Assembly: GCF_000721705.1 (NCBI RefSeq)
Contig: NZ_JOJL01000018.1
Coordinates: forward strand, 1 to 64,000
Direction of reading: 5' to 3'
Length of the DNA: 64,000 nucleotides
Source of the DNA: Actinoplanes subtropicus
GTDB taxonomy: Bacteria > Actinomycetota > Actinomycetes > Mycobacteriales > Micromonosporaceae
Part shown: positions 1-8,135 of the stretch, one piece after another
Position numbering within the stretch: the first letter of the stretch is position 1
How the letters are laid out: each line of letters begins with the position of its first letter
Program-made: the position numbers and the translations under genes
Notes under the pieces: generated by a model
Database searches by the model: none
Seen by the model: only the letters and a program-made list of their open reading frames with translations
Told to the model about the DNA's origin: nothing

Positions 1-267
1 TCAATCACCAGACACCACGCGAAGCACGTGTCTGCTATCGTCCACCCATCGCCCTCGCGGCATAAAACTCCGGTGTCCGGTCCCGGGGTGGAACTTCAGT
101 CCCGGACCGTGATCTGTGGCTGGCGCGATGGTCGTCGACGGTCGGGTACGGATTGTCCGATCAAACGGCGGTCGACGGCGCTGTGCGCGCACTCAACGCC
201 GAGCGCCTTGCCCGGTACGTCACCGGTGTGTAACCGGTCCGTGCACGACGGTCTCGGGCGTCATGGG
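1..267. other. Left-edge stretch without a recognisable gene
   Basis: No reading frame here has recognisable protein content, and the open frames look like chance high-GC frames. The stretch lies downstream of the minus-strand HTH-type gene that ends at 268. No convincing terminator hairpin was seen. Confidence 0.4.
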
Positions 268-971
268 CTAAGCGTGGGTCCGCAGAACGTAGTGGTAGTT
301 GCCTTTCCCGACGGTGCGGTTGAGGGTGGCCGTGATCGAGGCGGCGTTGTCCCGTGGGCCCTGGACGTACAGGGGCTGGCCGTTGCGGCCGAACGTGATT
401 GCGCTGGGTGGCGTCCATTCGCCGAGATGCCGGGCGACCAGGTCGAAGTCGGGGTGCGGCTCGAATCCCAGGCACGTGCGTACTCGATGCCACCGAACAC
501 CAGATGCTGGACGAGGTCCAGCCCGACCGGCAGTGGCGGCTCGTCGTGGGCGTCGAAGTAGAAGGCGACGAACGCGTCCAGATCACCGGCGGCCATCGAC
601 CTCGGCCCGAGGGTGTTCTTCAGCCCCAGGCAGAAGGTGTCAACCAGGTACCCGCAGACCGTCACCCGATCGCGGCGCTCCTGACGGGCGACAACCACGT
701 TGGCCAGACCGCCGTGCAGGTCGGAGCGGTCGAAATCGACATCAGGCCACTCGGGATGCCCGGTCACCGTCAGCCCACCGCTCCACCGCGGACTCACCCA
801 GCAACCCACCAACTGGTGCGGGTTGGCGGCGGCCTGCTCTGCGGCCATGGCCCGCACCAACGCCGTCACCCGCGCGGCGGGGACCCCGACCGTACGAGCG
901 ATCTGCTTGGGCGTACATCCTTGGGTCCGCAGCGTGCGCACCCGCTCGATCAACTCGTCATCCGTGCTCAT
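268..971 (-). pseudogene. HTH-type conserved actinobacterial protein, frameshifted
   Basis: The N-terminal 45 residues (MSTDDELIERVRTLRTQG, then a second helix ending VTALVRAM) look like a small helix-turn-helix. A conserved body of unknown function follows, ending in GGIEYAR at about codon 166. At 470-474 the frame breaks. Reading on one base over gives a coherent tail (GFEPHPDFDLVARHLGEW ... GKGNYHYVLRTHA) that stops with TAG at 268-270. The two parts join without a gap if one G is restored in the run at 471-474, so this is one gene of about 234 codons with a 1-nt deletion. The start ATG at 971 has AGG-rich sequence upstream. Function unknown. It could be a real pseudogene or a sequencing indel in a G/C run. 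Confidence 0.75.
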
Positions 972-1207
972 TTACCTGGTCCTTCTCCAGCCGCACTGCT
1001 TGGGTCACCCGCTGTTGCCGGCTGCTGCCCACGCCCGTGCCTGGGCGAAGGCCCGCAGCTGATGGTGTCGTCGTCTACCTGCGGGACACGGCATCCTATT
1101 CGAGGAGTACGGGACGACACGATGCCTCGTCAGCGTGATGACCAGCCTGGGCACGCGGTATCGAGTAGGTCGTCCGCAACGGCCGCCGATGCTTGGTCAG
1201 CAGGTGA
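972..1207. other. Spacer between two interrupted genes
   Basis: No coding signal is recognisable. The stretch should carry the promoters of the divergent HTH-type gene (minus) and DUF2786 remnant (plus), but no clear -35/-10 pair stands out. Confidence 0.3.
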
Positions 1208-2190
1208 ACACGTAACGGGCGTAGGTGTCCATGTGTCTCCGGCGCCGAGCAGGCCGTCCCGGGTGGTGCAGCCGGGATCCAGGCTGTCAACCGTGCCCTG
1301 CTGGCCCGGTTGCTGCGCGATGTGGAGCAGGCGTGGCGGCGTGGCTGGCAGCCGGCCGAACTGGTCCGGGTGGCGCGCCGTGAATGCGGCGCACGGCACG
1401 GCCGGCTGATGGTCGATGGCATCGCGGCGCGGATGCGCGGCTATCCGAAGGCGGCCGTCGACCAGCGGTGGCAGGCACAGCTGACGATTCTCGACGCACG
1501 GGTGTGGTGGGAACACGATGACCATTACGTGACGGTCTAGGGTGACCGGCTGGGCCTGGACCGGGCCGCGGTGATCACCGTGATGATCGGCGTGCTTTAT
1601 CTGCTCGCGACGCTGCCGGCGATCGAGGTGGTCGGTCCGCCGCCTGGCGATGCCCGGCCGGCTGGGGCTGCCGCACCGGCCGATCTCGACCAGCGGATGC
1701 TGGATCGGGTTCGGGCGTTGCTGGCCAAGGCGGAATCGACCGACTTCCCAGAGGAGGCGGACGCGTTCACCGCCAAGGCACAGGAGTTGATGGCCCGGCA
1801 CCGCATCGACCATGCCCTGCTGGTAGCGGCTACGGGCGAACGCGACCAGCCGGTCACCCGGCGGATAGCCGTCGACAATCCGTACGAGGCGCCGAAGTCG
1901 CTGCCGCTTCAGGTCGTCGCGGAGGCGAACAGTTGCCGGGCGGTGTGGACGAAGCGGTTCGCCTTCACGACCGTCGTCGGCTTCCCCTCGGATCTGGACT
2001 CCACCGAGTTGCTGTTCACGTCGCTGCTCGTTCAGGCGACCAGGGCGATGACCCAGGCCAAACCCGCCACCGACGAGTACCGGCGCAACACCACCCGCTC
2101 GTTTCGGCAGTCATTCCTGACGGCGTACGCGTCGCGGATCGGTGAACGACTCAGCGCCGCCGCCGACGAGGTCGGCCAGGAAGCGGTCAG
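1208..2190 (+). pseudogene. DUF2786-family gene remnant with in-frame stop and lost 3' end
   Basis: In one continuous frame the translation gives a helical segment (RRGWQPAELVRVARRE), a TAG stop at 1538-1540, then the DUF2786 core (MLDRVRALLAKAESTDFPEE, AKAQELMARHRID). This matches the intact 354-residue protein at 58858-59922, which has RGGWQPAELYRV, the same VRALLAKAESTDFP core and a similar tail (SFLVAYAVRIGERL against SFLTAYASRIGERL). Both halves are in the same frame, so the stop is a single nonsense codon and not a frameshift. Similarity ends near 2190, where the convergent toxin gene begins, so the last ~60 codons are gone. Upstream the frame opens at 1208 with no good start. Restart at GTG/ATG codons near 1571 could give a shorter protein, but the missing 3' end argues for decay. 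DUF2786 function is unknown. Confidence 0.8.
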
Positions 2191-2597
2191 TTCTGGCCGG
2201 GACTTGCTGTGGGCAATCCTGCGGCCTTGGCGCATGCGAGCAGTCGCCGGTCGTAGGTGACGAAGGCGATCAATGTCGTCCCGGACTCGTTGGTGAGAAC
2301 CTGGGCGGTGGCGAGGTGGATGGCGTCGAGGCTGCGCAGCGTCGGCTCGGCGTACGCGGCTGCGGTCGCGCGGATGGTGTTGTCGATCTCCAGTCGGAAG
2401 AGCCGTCCGACGGCCGCCGGGACACCGATCAATGCCTGCGGGGCTGACCGGCGCAACGCCCGCGGCACTTCCACTTCGACGAGAGCGGACGAGACCAGCG
2501 GCACGTCGTCGTGGGTGTTGAGCCAGGAGACCAGGTCAGCGCTGCATGCTTCCTGCCGAACCAGCTTGACGACGGCGGCGGAATCCAGATAAATCAC
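2187..2597 (-). CDS. vapC: PIN-domain ribonuclease toxin (VapC-like)
   Basis: 136 residues, the normal PIN size. The N-terminus MIYLDSAAVVKL carries the first catalytic Asp. An acidic residue follows in the EVEVPRAL helix, then LDAIHLATA with the third-position Asp and FVTYDRRLLACAKAAGL with the fourth. These acidic residues bind Mg2+/Mn2+ in PIN nucleases, which cleave RNA, often tRNA or rRNA (family knowledge). It overlaps the upstream antitoxin by 4 bases (ATGA at 2594-2597), so the two are translationally coupled. Its 3' end abuts the truncated DUF2786 remnant, which suggests the pair arrived with the deletion. All motif residues are present, so it is probably active unless neutralised. 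Confidence 0.88.
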   Translation of the reverse strand: MIYLDSAAVVKLVRQEACSADLVSWLNTHDDVPLVSSALVEVEVPRALRRSAPQALIGVPAAVGRLFRLEIDNTIRATAAAYAEPTLRSLDAIHLATAQVLTNESGTTLIAFVTYDRRLLACAKAAGLPTASPGQN

Positions 2598-2872
2598 CAG
2601 CGCTCCTCGTCTCGCATCGCGGCGACCGTGTCGGCAACGTCCACACCCTCGTCACCGAGCTTCGGCGGAAGCGGAACAGGACCGCCGCCGGCCGGGGCGA
2701 CGGCCCGGCCCGAGGCCACCAGCTTGGCCAGCGTCGACCTGTCGTCACCCACCGGAACGAGCCGGGCAATCGGGTGCCCCCGGTCCGTGATCTCCACGGT
2801 CTCGCCACCGCGCACCCGAGCCAACACCTGGCTTGTGTTCTGGTTCAGCTCCCGCACACCGATACGCTCCAT
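2594..2872 (-). CDS. Phd/YefM-type antitoxin of the PIN toxin
   Basis: 92 residues. The N-terminus MERIGVRELNQNTSQVLARV is the Phd/YefM dimerisation and DNA-binding fold. GETVEITDRGHPIARLVPV is its usual second half, and the acidic C-terminus (DEGVDVADTVAAMRDEERW) is the usual flexible toxin-binding tail. It is first in a two-gene operon with the PIN toxin. ATG at 2872 has no ribosome-binding site; it lies seven bases after a TACACT -10 box, so the message is probably leaderless. A perfect palindrome just upstream (2883-2901) is the likely autorepression site. Confidence 0.88.
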   Translation of the reverse strand: MERIGVRELNQNTSQVLARVRGGETVEITDRGHPIARLVPVGDDRSTLAKLVASGRAVAPAGGGPVPLPPKLGDEGVDVADTVAAMRDEERW

Positions 2873-2879
2873 GCAGCCG

Positions 2880-2906
2880 AGTGTAGAACAGAATGTTCTA
2901 CGTCAC
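2880..2906 (-). promoter_or_regulatory. Leaderless promoter with palindromic operator of the toxin-antitoxin operon
   Basis: A perfect inverted repeat, GTAGAACA-GAA-TGTTCTAC, occupies 2883-2901 (8-base arms, 3-base spacer). On the minus strand a -10-like TACACT (2885-2880) overlaps its inner edge, and a partial -35 (GTGACG, 2906-2901) overlaps its outer edge. The antitoxin ATG at 2872 lies where transcription should start. Antitoxin binding would therefore cover the promoter. The palindrome is directly visible; the promoter assignment is inferred. Confidence 0.7.
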
Positions 2907-3323
2907 CAGTCGCTCGGCCGCGGCGGCTTCGATCAGGTTCCTCGTTCATCTTGACCTGCGCAAACGCAGCGACAACGGGTCACCGACTATTCTCGCCGGT
3001 TGGTTCGCACGGTGTTGCCTTCGGCCCACGGTACTGGTCTGGGGGCGACCCCAGACCCCACGGTCCGGTGGTCGCTCTGGGCGGTTCGGTCACAGCCGGA
3101 GCTTGGCGGCGCCTGAAATCCCGGCGCCGCGACTTGACGGCACTATTGGGCCCCATGACACGTTGCTTGACGACAAGGAACGTCAAGGTGGGCCGCTCAC
3201 GGCGATAGGTATGACTGGCAGCACGGCCGGCCGCCGGGGACACTGCGGTTTCGGTCGGCGAACTCAAGGAGGCGGTAGCGGCTCGAGCCGTACCGTGAAC
3301 GCCGTTGGCGAACTGCTGGGAAA
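2907..3323. other. Spacer of about 420 bp with no gene recognised
   Basis: The open frames here do not resemble proteins. Two inverted repeats are visible: CTTGACG at 3166-3172 facing CGTCAAG at 3181-3187, and CGGCGCC at 3107-3113 repeated as CGGCGCC at 3122-3128. Neither can be tied to a gene. The first could be a protein-binding site. Confidence 0.35.
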
Positions 3324-3347
3324 GGCCCGGCGGCAAGCCGCCGGGCC
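3324..3347 (-). terminator. Hairpin terminator downstream of the sigma/regulator operon
   Basis: A perfect 11-bp stem (GGCCCGGCGGC facing GCCGCCGGGCC) with an AA loop lies 12 bases after the stop at 3360. On the minus strand it is followed by TTT. It is a strong GC hairpin with a short U run, typical of actinobacterial terminators. Confidence 0.75.
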
Positions 3348-3359
3348 GCACCACCGCGA

Positions 3360-4475
3360 TCAGCCGTTGATCGGTACCCAGGTGTTCTGGTCGGTGAGAT
3401 CCTTGAGTTGCAGGCCCTCGGCGATCTTTCGGATGATCGCGTCGGGCACCGCCGAGGTGAAGTCCGCCACGCCGATCAGGTAGTCGCCGTGTTTGATCGT
3501 GCACGAGTGGCGGCCGGCGAAGCAGTTCAGGCCCTCGGCCAGGGGATCCTTGGGCTTGCCCGTCGAGACGACGATCTTGACATTGCCGGGCAGCACCTCG
3601 TCGACCGTGGTGGCCGGGTCGGCGACCGGGCCGGCGTGCAGGTAGACGTCGGACTCTTCGCTGCTGTTCGCCGCCGCGGTCTGCTTGACCGCGATCGCCT
3701 GCCAGCCCGAGGGCAGGTAACCCAGCTTGTACGGCACCTTGAGCTGGTGCTTCTTCGCGGAGGTGACCAGCTTTGCGGATATTTTCACCGCATCGGCGCG
3801 GGTGAGCGCGACGTGGTCGTAATTCGGCACCAGCGTGGCCCAGGCGCCGTCCCGGTACTGCCAGGCCAGCGCGGTGCGGACGTACTTGGTGACCTTGTCG
3901 ACCGGCGAGAGGTAGGTCAGGTCGATCGCGATGGCCGGGCGGCCGCCGACATCGACGGTGTACCGCTCACCGACCCTGAGGGTCGAATCCTCGCCGAAGG
4001 TGAAGTCCCCCGGATCCCATACGCCGGCCCCGTATACCGTGATGGTCGCCCCGGCGTACGGATAGTTCGTGCCGTCGGCGTCGGTCCAGACGTCGCCGTC
4101 GCGGTATACCGGAATCTGCTGGTAGCCGGCGGTGATCTGACCAACCGGGCCGACCTGATACGCGCCCACCCGGTAGTCACCGAGCGTAGAACTGAAGTCG
4201 ACCTTCTTCACCGGAAGTGGCGACGGTGTGGTCACCGGACCGGTCGGCCCCGAGGCCGCCGGCTGGGCCGCGCTGAGCGTGTCCGCGCTGCCGGGCAGCG
4301 TGTTCACCGCCGCGAGCACCACACCGAGACAAGCCGCGACGCCCACGGCGCCGGCCGCGACCGCACGCCGCCGCCGGATCCGGCGGCCGCGGGCGATGAT
4401 GTCATCGGTCGTCGTGTGCGGCGCGGGCGCCCCGCCCCGCACCCGCTTCAACACGTCCAGGATGTCGTAGGACAT
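3360..4475 (-). CDS. Single-pass membrane protein, probable regulator of the adjacent sigma factor
   Basis: 371 residues. A short cytoplasmic N-terminus (MSYDILDVLKRVRGGAPAPH, then RGRRIRRRR) leads to one membrane segment at about residues 41-60 (AVAAGAVGVAACLGVVLAAV) and a long outside domain with two late cysteines (LNCFAGRHSCTIKHGDY). No zinc-binding anti-sigma HxxxCxxC motif is present. Genes of this design regularly follow SigE-type sigma factors in actinomycetes, which suggests an anti-sigma or sensor role (inference). ATG at 4475 is preferred over 4496 because AAGGGA sits six bases before it. The gene begins inside the sigma gene (74-bp overlap) and ends before a strong hairpin. Confidence 0.7.
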   Translation of the reverse strand: MSYDILDVLKRVRGGAPAPHTTTDDIIARGRRIRRRRAVAAGAVGVAACLGVVLAAVNTLPGSADTLSAAQPAASGPTGPVTTPSPLPVKKVDFSSTLGDYRVGAYQVGPVGQITAGYQQIPVYRDGDVWTDADGTNYPYAGATITVYGAGVWDPGDFTFGEDSTLRVGERYTVDVGGRPAIAIDLTYLSPVDKVTKYVRTALAWQYRDGAWATLVPNYDHVALTRADAVKISAKLVTSAKKHQLKVPYKLGYLPSGWQAIAVKQTAAANSSEESDVYLHAGPVADPATTVDEVLPGNVKIVVSTGKPKDPLAEGLNCFAGRHSCTIKHGDYLIGVADFTSAVPDAIIRKIAEGLQLKDLTDQNTWVPING

Positions 4476-4983
4476 TGTCGTTCCCTTCGTATGCATAAAG
4501 AGTGATGTCGGCGGCGGCCAGCACGGCGCGCAGCGTGTCCAGACCCCGTGCGCTCTGGCTCTTGACGGTGCCCGGCCGGCAACCCAGGACTTCAGCGGTC
4601 TCGTCGACGCTGAGACCCTCGAGGAACCTCAGGACGAGGACCGCCCGCTGCCGGGCCGGCACCCGCGCCAGCGCGGCCCGCAGCCGTAGCCGTTCGTCGA
4701 CCTCGTCGGCCGGATCTTGTCCGCCGACCTCGGGCAGCGCGTCCCCGGCCGGGCGCTCACGCCGCCACGGCCGGCGTTTCTGCCCGATAGCGGCGCGGAC
4801 CACCATCGTGCGGGCGTACGCGTCCGGCGTCGCGACCTTGTGCCAGCGCAGGTAGAGCTTGGCCAGCGCGGCCGCCACCGCGTCCTCGGCCGCCTGCCAG
4901 TCGCCGCAGGTCACATAGGCGAGCGCGCGCAACGGCTCGAACCGCCCGCGCACGAACTCGCGGAAGTCGTCCTCGGCTTCCAA
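4402..4983 (-). CDS. SigE-family ECF RNA polymerase sigma factor
   Basis: 193 residues from a TTG start at 4983 that has GGAGGG about 12 bases upstream. Region 2 begins DDFREFVRGRFEPLRALAYV and includes WQAAEDAVAAALAKLYLRW. Region 4 is RVPARQRAVLVLRFLEGL, then SVDETAEVLGCRPGTVKSQ, the -35-binding helix-turn-helix. This matches the compact actinobacterial SigE-type subfamily. The frame runs 74 bases into the downstream membrane-protein gene, giving an unusually long Arg/Ala-rich tail after DTLRAVLAAA. Upstream frames extending to 5136 are not convincing. Confidence 0.88.
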   Translation of the reverse strand: MEAEDDFREFVRGRFEPLRALAYVTCGDWQAAEDAVAAALAKLYLRWHKVATPDAYARTMVVRAAIGQKRRPWRRERPAGDALPEVGGQDPADEVDERLRLRAALARVPARQRAVLVLRFLEGLSVDETAEVLGCRPGTVKSQSARGLDTLRAVLAAADITLYAYEGNDNVLRHPGRVEAGAGRGARAAHDDR

Positions 4984-5265
4984 TCGGTGTCGCTCCCTCC
5001 GACGTCTCGGTCGTGTGTCGCCGGTAAGAGGCGAGGCAGCGCCGGCGAGGTTGCACGCCCGGACGACGAGTTTTCCCGTCCCGGTCAACCGCGGGACGGT
5101 CCGATGCCGATAACCCGGGCAGGCGGCAGGAAGCATTCGGTGTCGCCGGCTAGTCGTCTACATCGGAGTGAACGAATGTTTGAACCAAGGTTTACTCTCG
5201 GTTCAGGCTTACGCTGCGGATAGCCGCGGAAAGCACTGCTGGACGAATCGCATGGGACAGGAAGC
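4984..5265. other. Divergent promoter region: sigma operon and WXG100 operon
   Basis: A 282-bp spacer between a minus-strand sigma operon and a plus-strand secretion operon. It contains a GTCCCG/CGGGAC inverted pair around 5075-5095 and GAACC/GGTTC arms around 5180-5203. No promoter hexamers could be assigned with confidence. Confidence 0.3.
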
Positions 5266-5649
5266 ATGCCAATTGATCCAGATGATGGCTCGAGTCCGGT
5301 TCCCGCGCGCGTCGAGGCGCAGGCGCAACAAGCGCTGGATTCGACCATCGTGTACGTCCCGGCCCACCCTGGTCCGAAGCCGGGCAGCGGCGTCGTGCGC
5401 TTCGAGACCCGCCGCCTTCCCGGCGGCGAGGCCGTGGGCGTGGCCTATCGCAGCCAGTCGGCGCTGGTGGAGGCGCTGGGCCACGCCCAGCCCTGGATAG
5501 CCTTGCCGCTGTCGCGCCTGGAACTGATCCTGGGTGCCGCCGGCATTGCTCGCACGCTGATCGACCCCGCGGCCGAGGAGTCGGCCGTCTGGTGGACCCC
5601 GGAACGGGTGTCCGCCTTGACCGAGCGCCTGGATGGTGAACATGGGTAG
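5266..5649 (+). CDS. SAV_915-like small protein
   Basis: 127 residues. The central part (STIVYVPAHPG, then FETRRLPGGEAVGVAYRS, then LVEALGHAQPWIALPLSRLE) matches the SAV_915-type pattern found in actinobacterial operons with WXG100 proteins. Its role is unknown; similar small domains may act as chaperones or adaptors (inference). ATG at 5266 follows AGGA at suitable spacing. It is the first gene of a four-gene run and overlaps the next gene by 8 bases. Confidence 0.6.
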   Translation: MPIDPDDGSSPVPARVEAQAQQALDSTIVYVPAHPGPKPGSGVVRFETRRLPGGEAVGVAYRSQSALVEALGHAQPWIALPLSRLELILGAAGIARTLIDPAAEESAVWWTPERVSALTERLDGEHG

Positions 5650-5956
5650 CGGCTTTCAGACGACGTTGCAGGACCTGGCCAACGCCGCGGGGTCGTTTCA
5701 CGACGGCGCGGACCAGTTCGCCAAGGCGCTCGGTGCCATCACGACGCTCAAGGCCGACTCCGGTGACGGCGGGCTCGACGAGACTGTCCAGGCCGTCCTC
5801 GCGGCTATCGACGCCCTGCACAGCCGGGTGGTCCAAGGGCTGCGGGAAACAGGTGACAACCTCGACAAGGTTCGCGCGGACTACCAGCGGTCGGATGTGA
5901 GCTCGCGGGAGCTCTACGACGACATCATGCGGGCCGAACCGATCGACAAGGGCTGA
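5642..5956 (+). CDS. Small WXG100-like (ESX) helical protein
   Basis: 104 residues, predicted as two long helices around a central break, the size of EsxA/EsxB-like type VII substrates. A canonical WXG is not present; SFHDGADQF lies in the first half. Near the C-terminus YQRSD fits the YxxxD/E export signal. The family is exported as helical hairpin dimers by ESX systems. ATG at 5642 is favoured; ATG at 5633 and GTG at 5636 are in frame. It is coupled to the gene before (8-bp overlap) and lies 10 bp before a larger WXG protein that may be its partner. Confidence 0.65.
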   Translation: MGSGFQTTLQDLANAAGSFHDGADQFAKALGAITTLKADSGDGGLDETVQAVLAAIDALHSRVVQGLRETGDNLDKVRADYQRSDVSSRELYDDIMRAEPIDKG

Positions 5957-5966
5957 GGTAGCGACG

Positions 5967-7277
5967 GTGGCGGAGCTTTGGGTGGGCGGTGACTCCGCTT
6001 CCCTGCGTACGGTGTCGGAAGCTCTTGAACCTTGCGAGTCACGAGCGAAAGCCGTCGTCGGCGTCATCGGCGACGACGTGCGGAAGATCACGCAGGACAA
6101 CAGCTGGAGCGGCGACGCCGCGACGGCGTTCGCCACGCACTGGGAGATCGCCTCGGTGGCCGCCTCCGCGGTCGGCTCATTCTGCTCGGCCGCGGCGCAT
6201 ATCTTGAGCAACCTGGCGGGGCAGCTCGACAAGACCGACGCGGCTCTGCGCCAAGCGGCGGCCGACGCCCGCGCCCAGGGTGCTCCCATCGGCTCGGACG
6301 GCCGTCCGATCACGGGACCGGTCAGCGCGGCCGAGTACCAGGCCGCGGCCGAGTACGAAAACGTCTGGCAGGTGGCGCAGGACGAGGCGGAAGGCTTCCG
6401 CGTCGAGGCGAACCGGGCGCTGCAGGATCTTCTGAACGAGATGATGAAGCTGGTCGACGGCGCCGGCGACGGGGTCGAGCTGGCCGGTGCGGACAAGGTG
6501 GCGCTGGCCGACTATCTGCGCGGCATCGGGGCCATTCCCGCGGCCACCCGCGCCCACGTCGACGGCCTGGTCGAAACGGCCCGCGCCGACTACCAAACCC
6601 GGCGGGCGGCGTGGCTGAAGGAGCGGGACGTGGCCCGAGCCGAGCAACGGGCCATGTCGCTCGACGTCAAGCTCGCCCGCAGCGGGGCATTACGCGATCT
6701 CAACGCCCTGCAAGGCGAGCTGGATGCGCTGACCCGCGAGAGCCATCCGATCGCCGGCATGCTCAACGTGAGCGTCGGCGACGTGGTGGACGGTGTGCGG
6801 GCGCTGAGCGGGGCGAGCAAGGCCGCCGAGGGGTCGAAAGCGCTCAGCTTCCTGGACGACGTGCCGGTAATCGATGTCGCCGCCGCCGGTCTGGGCACCT
6901 ATTTCCAGGCGACCGACGACATGTCCAAGGGCGAGAACGCGCCTCGAGCGATCGGTGAGGACCTCACGGCAAACGTCGCCGGCCTGGCCGCCGGCGCCGC
7001 CGTGGGTGGCGCGGTAGCGGGCGCGATCGCGGGCGCACCGGTGGTGGCGGTAGCCGCCGGCGCGGCAATCGGAGGCGCGGTCGCGGTCGGCGTCGGCGAC
7101 CTGGTCTACGAAGGCTTCCACGAGCACTGGGACGAGGACATCCAGAAGGACGGCGTGGTCGGCGGACTCCTGGCCGGGACCGGGCACACGTTCGAAAGCA
7201 CCGGCCGCGACCTGGGCAACCTGGCCAAGGGTGTGGGTGGCGCGGCGAAGTCCGTCTGGCATAGCGTTTTCGGCTGA
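5967..7277 (+). CDS. Large WXG100-domain protein with glycine-zipper C-terminus
   Basis: 436 residues from GTG at 5967. Residues 1-100 form a WXG100 helical hairpin with the motif SWSGDAATAF. Residues 150-270 are predicted coiled coil, rich in Ala, Glu and Arg. A small-residue hydrophobic stretch at about 333-375 (AGLAAGAAVGGAVAGAIAG) is a glycine zipper and may insert in membranes. The ending, HTFESTGRDLGNLAKG onward, has no recognised toxin domain. The layout recalls long WXG/LXG proteins exported by type VII systems. No EccC-type ATPase is in the window, so the exporter must be elsewhere. Confidence 0.7.
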   Translation: MAELWVGGDSASLRTVSEALEPCESRAKAVVGVIGDDVRKITQDNSWSGDAATAFATHWEIASVAASAVGSFCSAAAHILSNLAGQLDKTDAALRQAAADARAQGAPIGSDGRPITGPVSAAEYQAAAEYENVWQVAQDEAEGFRVEANRALQDLLNEMMKLVDGAGDGVELAGADKVALADYLRGIGAIPAATRAHVDGLVETARADYQTRRAAWLKERDVARAEQRAMSLDVKLARSGALRDLNALQGELDALTRESHPIAGMLNVSVGDVVDGVRALSGASKAAEGSKALSFLDDVPVIDVAAAGLGTYFQATDDMSKGENAPRAIGEDLTANVAGLAAGAAVGGAVAGAIAGAPVVAVAAGAAIGGAVAVGVGDLVYEGFHEHWDEDIQKDGVVGGLLAGTGHTFESTGRDLGNLAKGVGGAAKSVWHSVFG

Positions 7278-7293
7278 AACCGGGAGGTGTCGA

Positions 7294-7890
7294 ATGGGGC
7301 GAAAGCAACGACGGCGGCAGGCCCTCGCCGCCGCTGTTCCGGCACCCTCGGCACCGGACCGCAACGGCGCTCGCCTAGGCATCGGCCTCATCTGGACCGT
7401 CGTGATGGTGGTCATCGTCGTGGTCGTCGTCTTCGCCGGCCTGCTCCTCGGCGGCGAGTGGTACGAGTGGTGGCACCACCACGGCGGCGCGGATCAGTCG
7501 TGGGTCGTGCCGGTCGGCGGCCTGATCGGCGCCCTCCTCGGGATTTCGATCTGTCACCTGGCTCGCGGCTGGGTGCAACGCCTGCGGTTGTCGCGTCTGC
7601 GGCACGGCGGCGTCGCCACGACCGGGCAGGTGATAGCCCGCCTCGACGAGTACGCCAGCAACCCACGCGGCCCCGGCATGACCTTGTACCGGGTCAGCGT
7701 GGCCTGGACCGACGAAACCGGGCCGCAGATGGGCGAGCGCCGCTACCGGTTCTGGGGCCACGGCGACCGGGCATTCGAGGAACTGACGGAACGCGGGACC
7801 GAGGTCAAGGTCCGCTACCCAGCCGGCCGTCCGCGGCGCTTCATCATCGACATCCCGTACGCAACCACCATGGCCGACCAATTCCTCTGA
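7294..7890 (+). CDS. Membrane protein, DUF3592-like
   Basis: 198 residues; ATG at 7294 follows GGGAGG. Two membrane segments are visible at about residues 27-52 (LGIGLIWTVVMVVIVVVVVF) and 70-88 (VVPVGGLIGALLGISICHLA). A beta-rich tail (ATTGQVIARLDEY, VKVRYPAGRPRRFIID) has the pattern of DUF3592-type domains. It closes the WXG100 run 16 bp after the previous stop. It may anchor or assist the exported proteins; that is inference from context only. Confidence 0.6.
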   Translation: MGRKQRRRQALAAAVPAPSAPDRNGARLGIGLIWTVVMVVIVVVVVFAGLLLGGEWYEWWHHHGGADQSWVVPVGGLIGALLGISICHLARGWVQRLRLSRLRHGGVATTGQVIARLDEYASNPRGPGMTLYRVSVAWTDETGPQMGERRYRFWGHGDRAFEELTERGTEVKVRYPAGRPRRFIIDIPYATTMADQFL

Positions 7891-8135
7891 ACCTCAGGCA
7901 GCGCGCTACGCACGGCACTTCGATGCGAGAACTCCGCCCCGGTGGGCCCCTTGTAGTAGTCCCGCGGGTGATGTGTCGCGGTGGGCACTTATCTGCGATG
8001 AAGGAAAGATGTCTGATATGGCGGGTTCGCTCGGTGATGCTAGCCTCGCCCGCTGACGGTCCATCGATCCTCGGTGGCCGATTCACCCGTATAGGGATAG
8101 ACAGAGGCCTGGGAGCATAAGGGAGAGGTGTCCTG
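7891..8135. other. Promoter spacer before the deacetylase
   Basis: No gene. An actinobacterial -10-like TAGCCT lies near 8041-8046, about 90 bases before the start at 8136. A paired -35 is not clear, so the assignment is weak. Confidence 0.3.

Noticed and set aside
461..480. tRNA-like T-arm string near GGCTCGAATCCCAGG
   Set aside because: No acceptor or anticodon stem around it; it lies inside the frameshifted HTH-type gene.
7891..8135. Riboswitch (for example c-di-AMP type) before the deacetylase
   Set aside because: No conserved core elements were found by eye.
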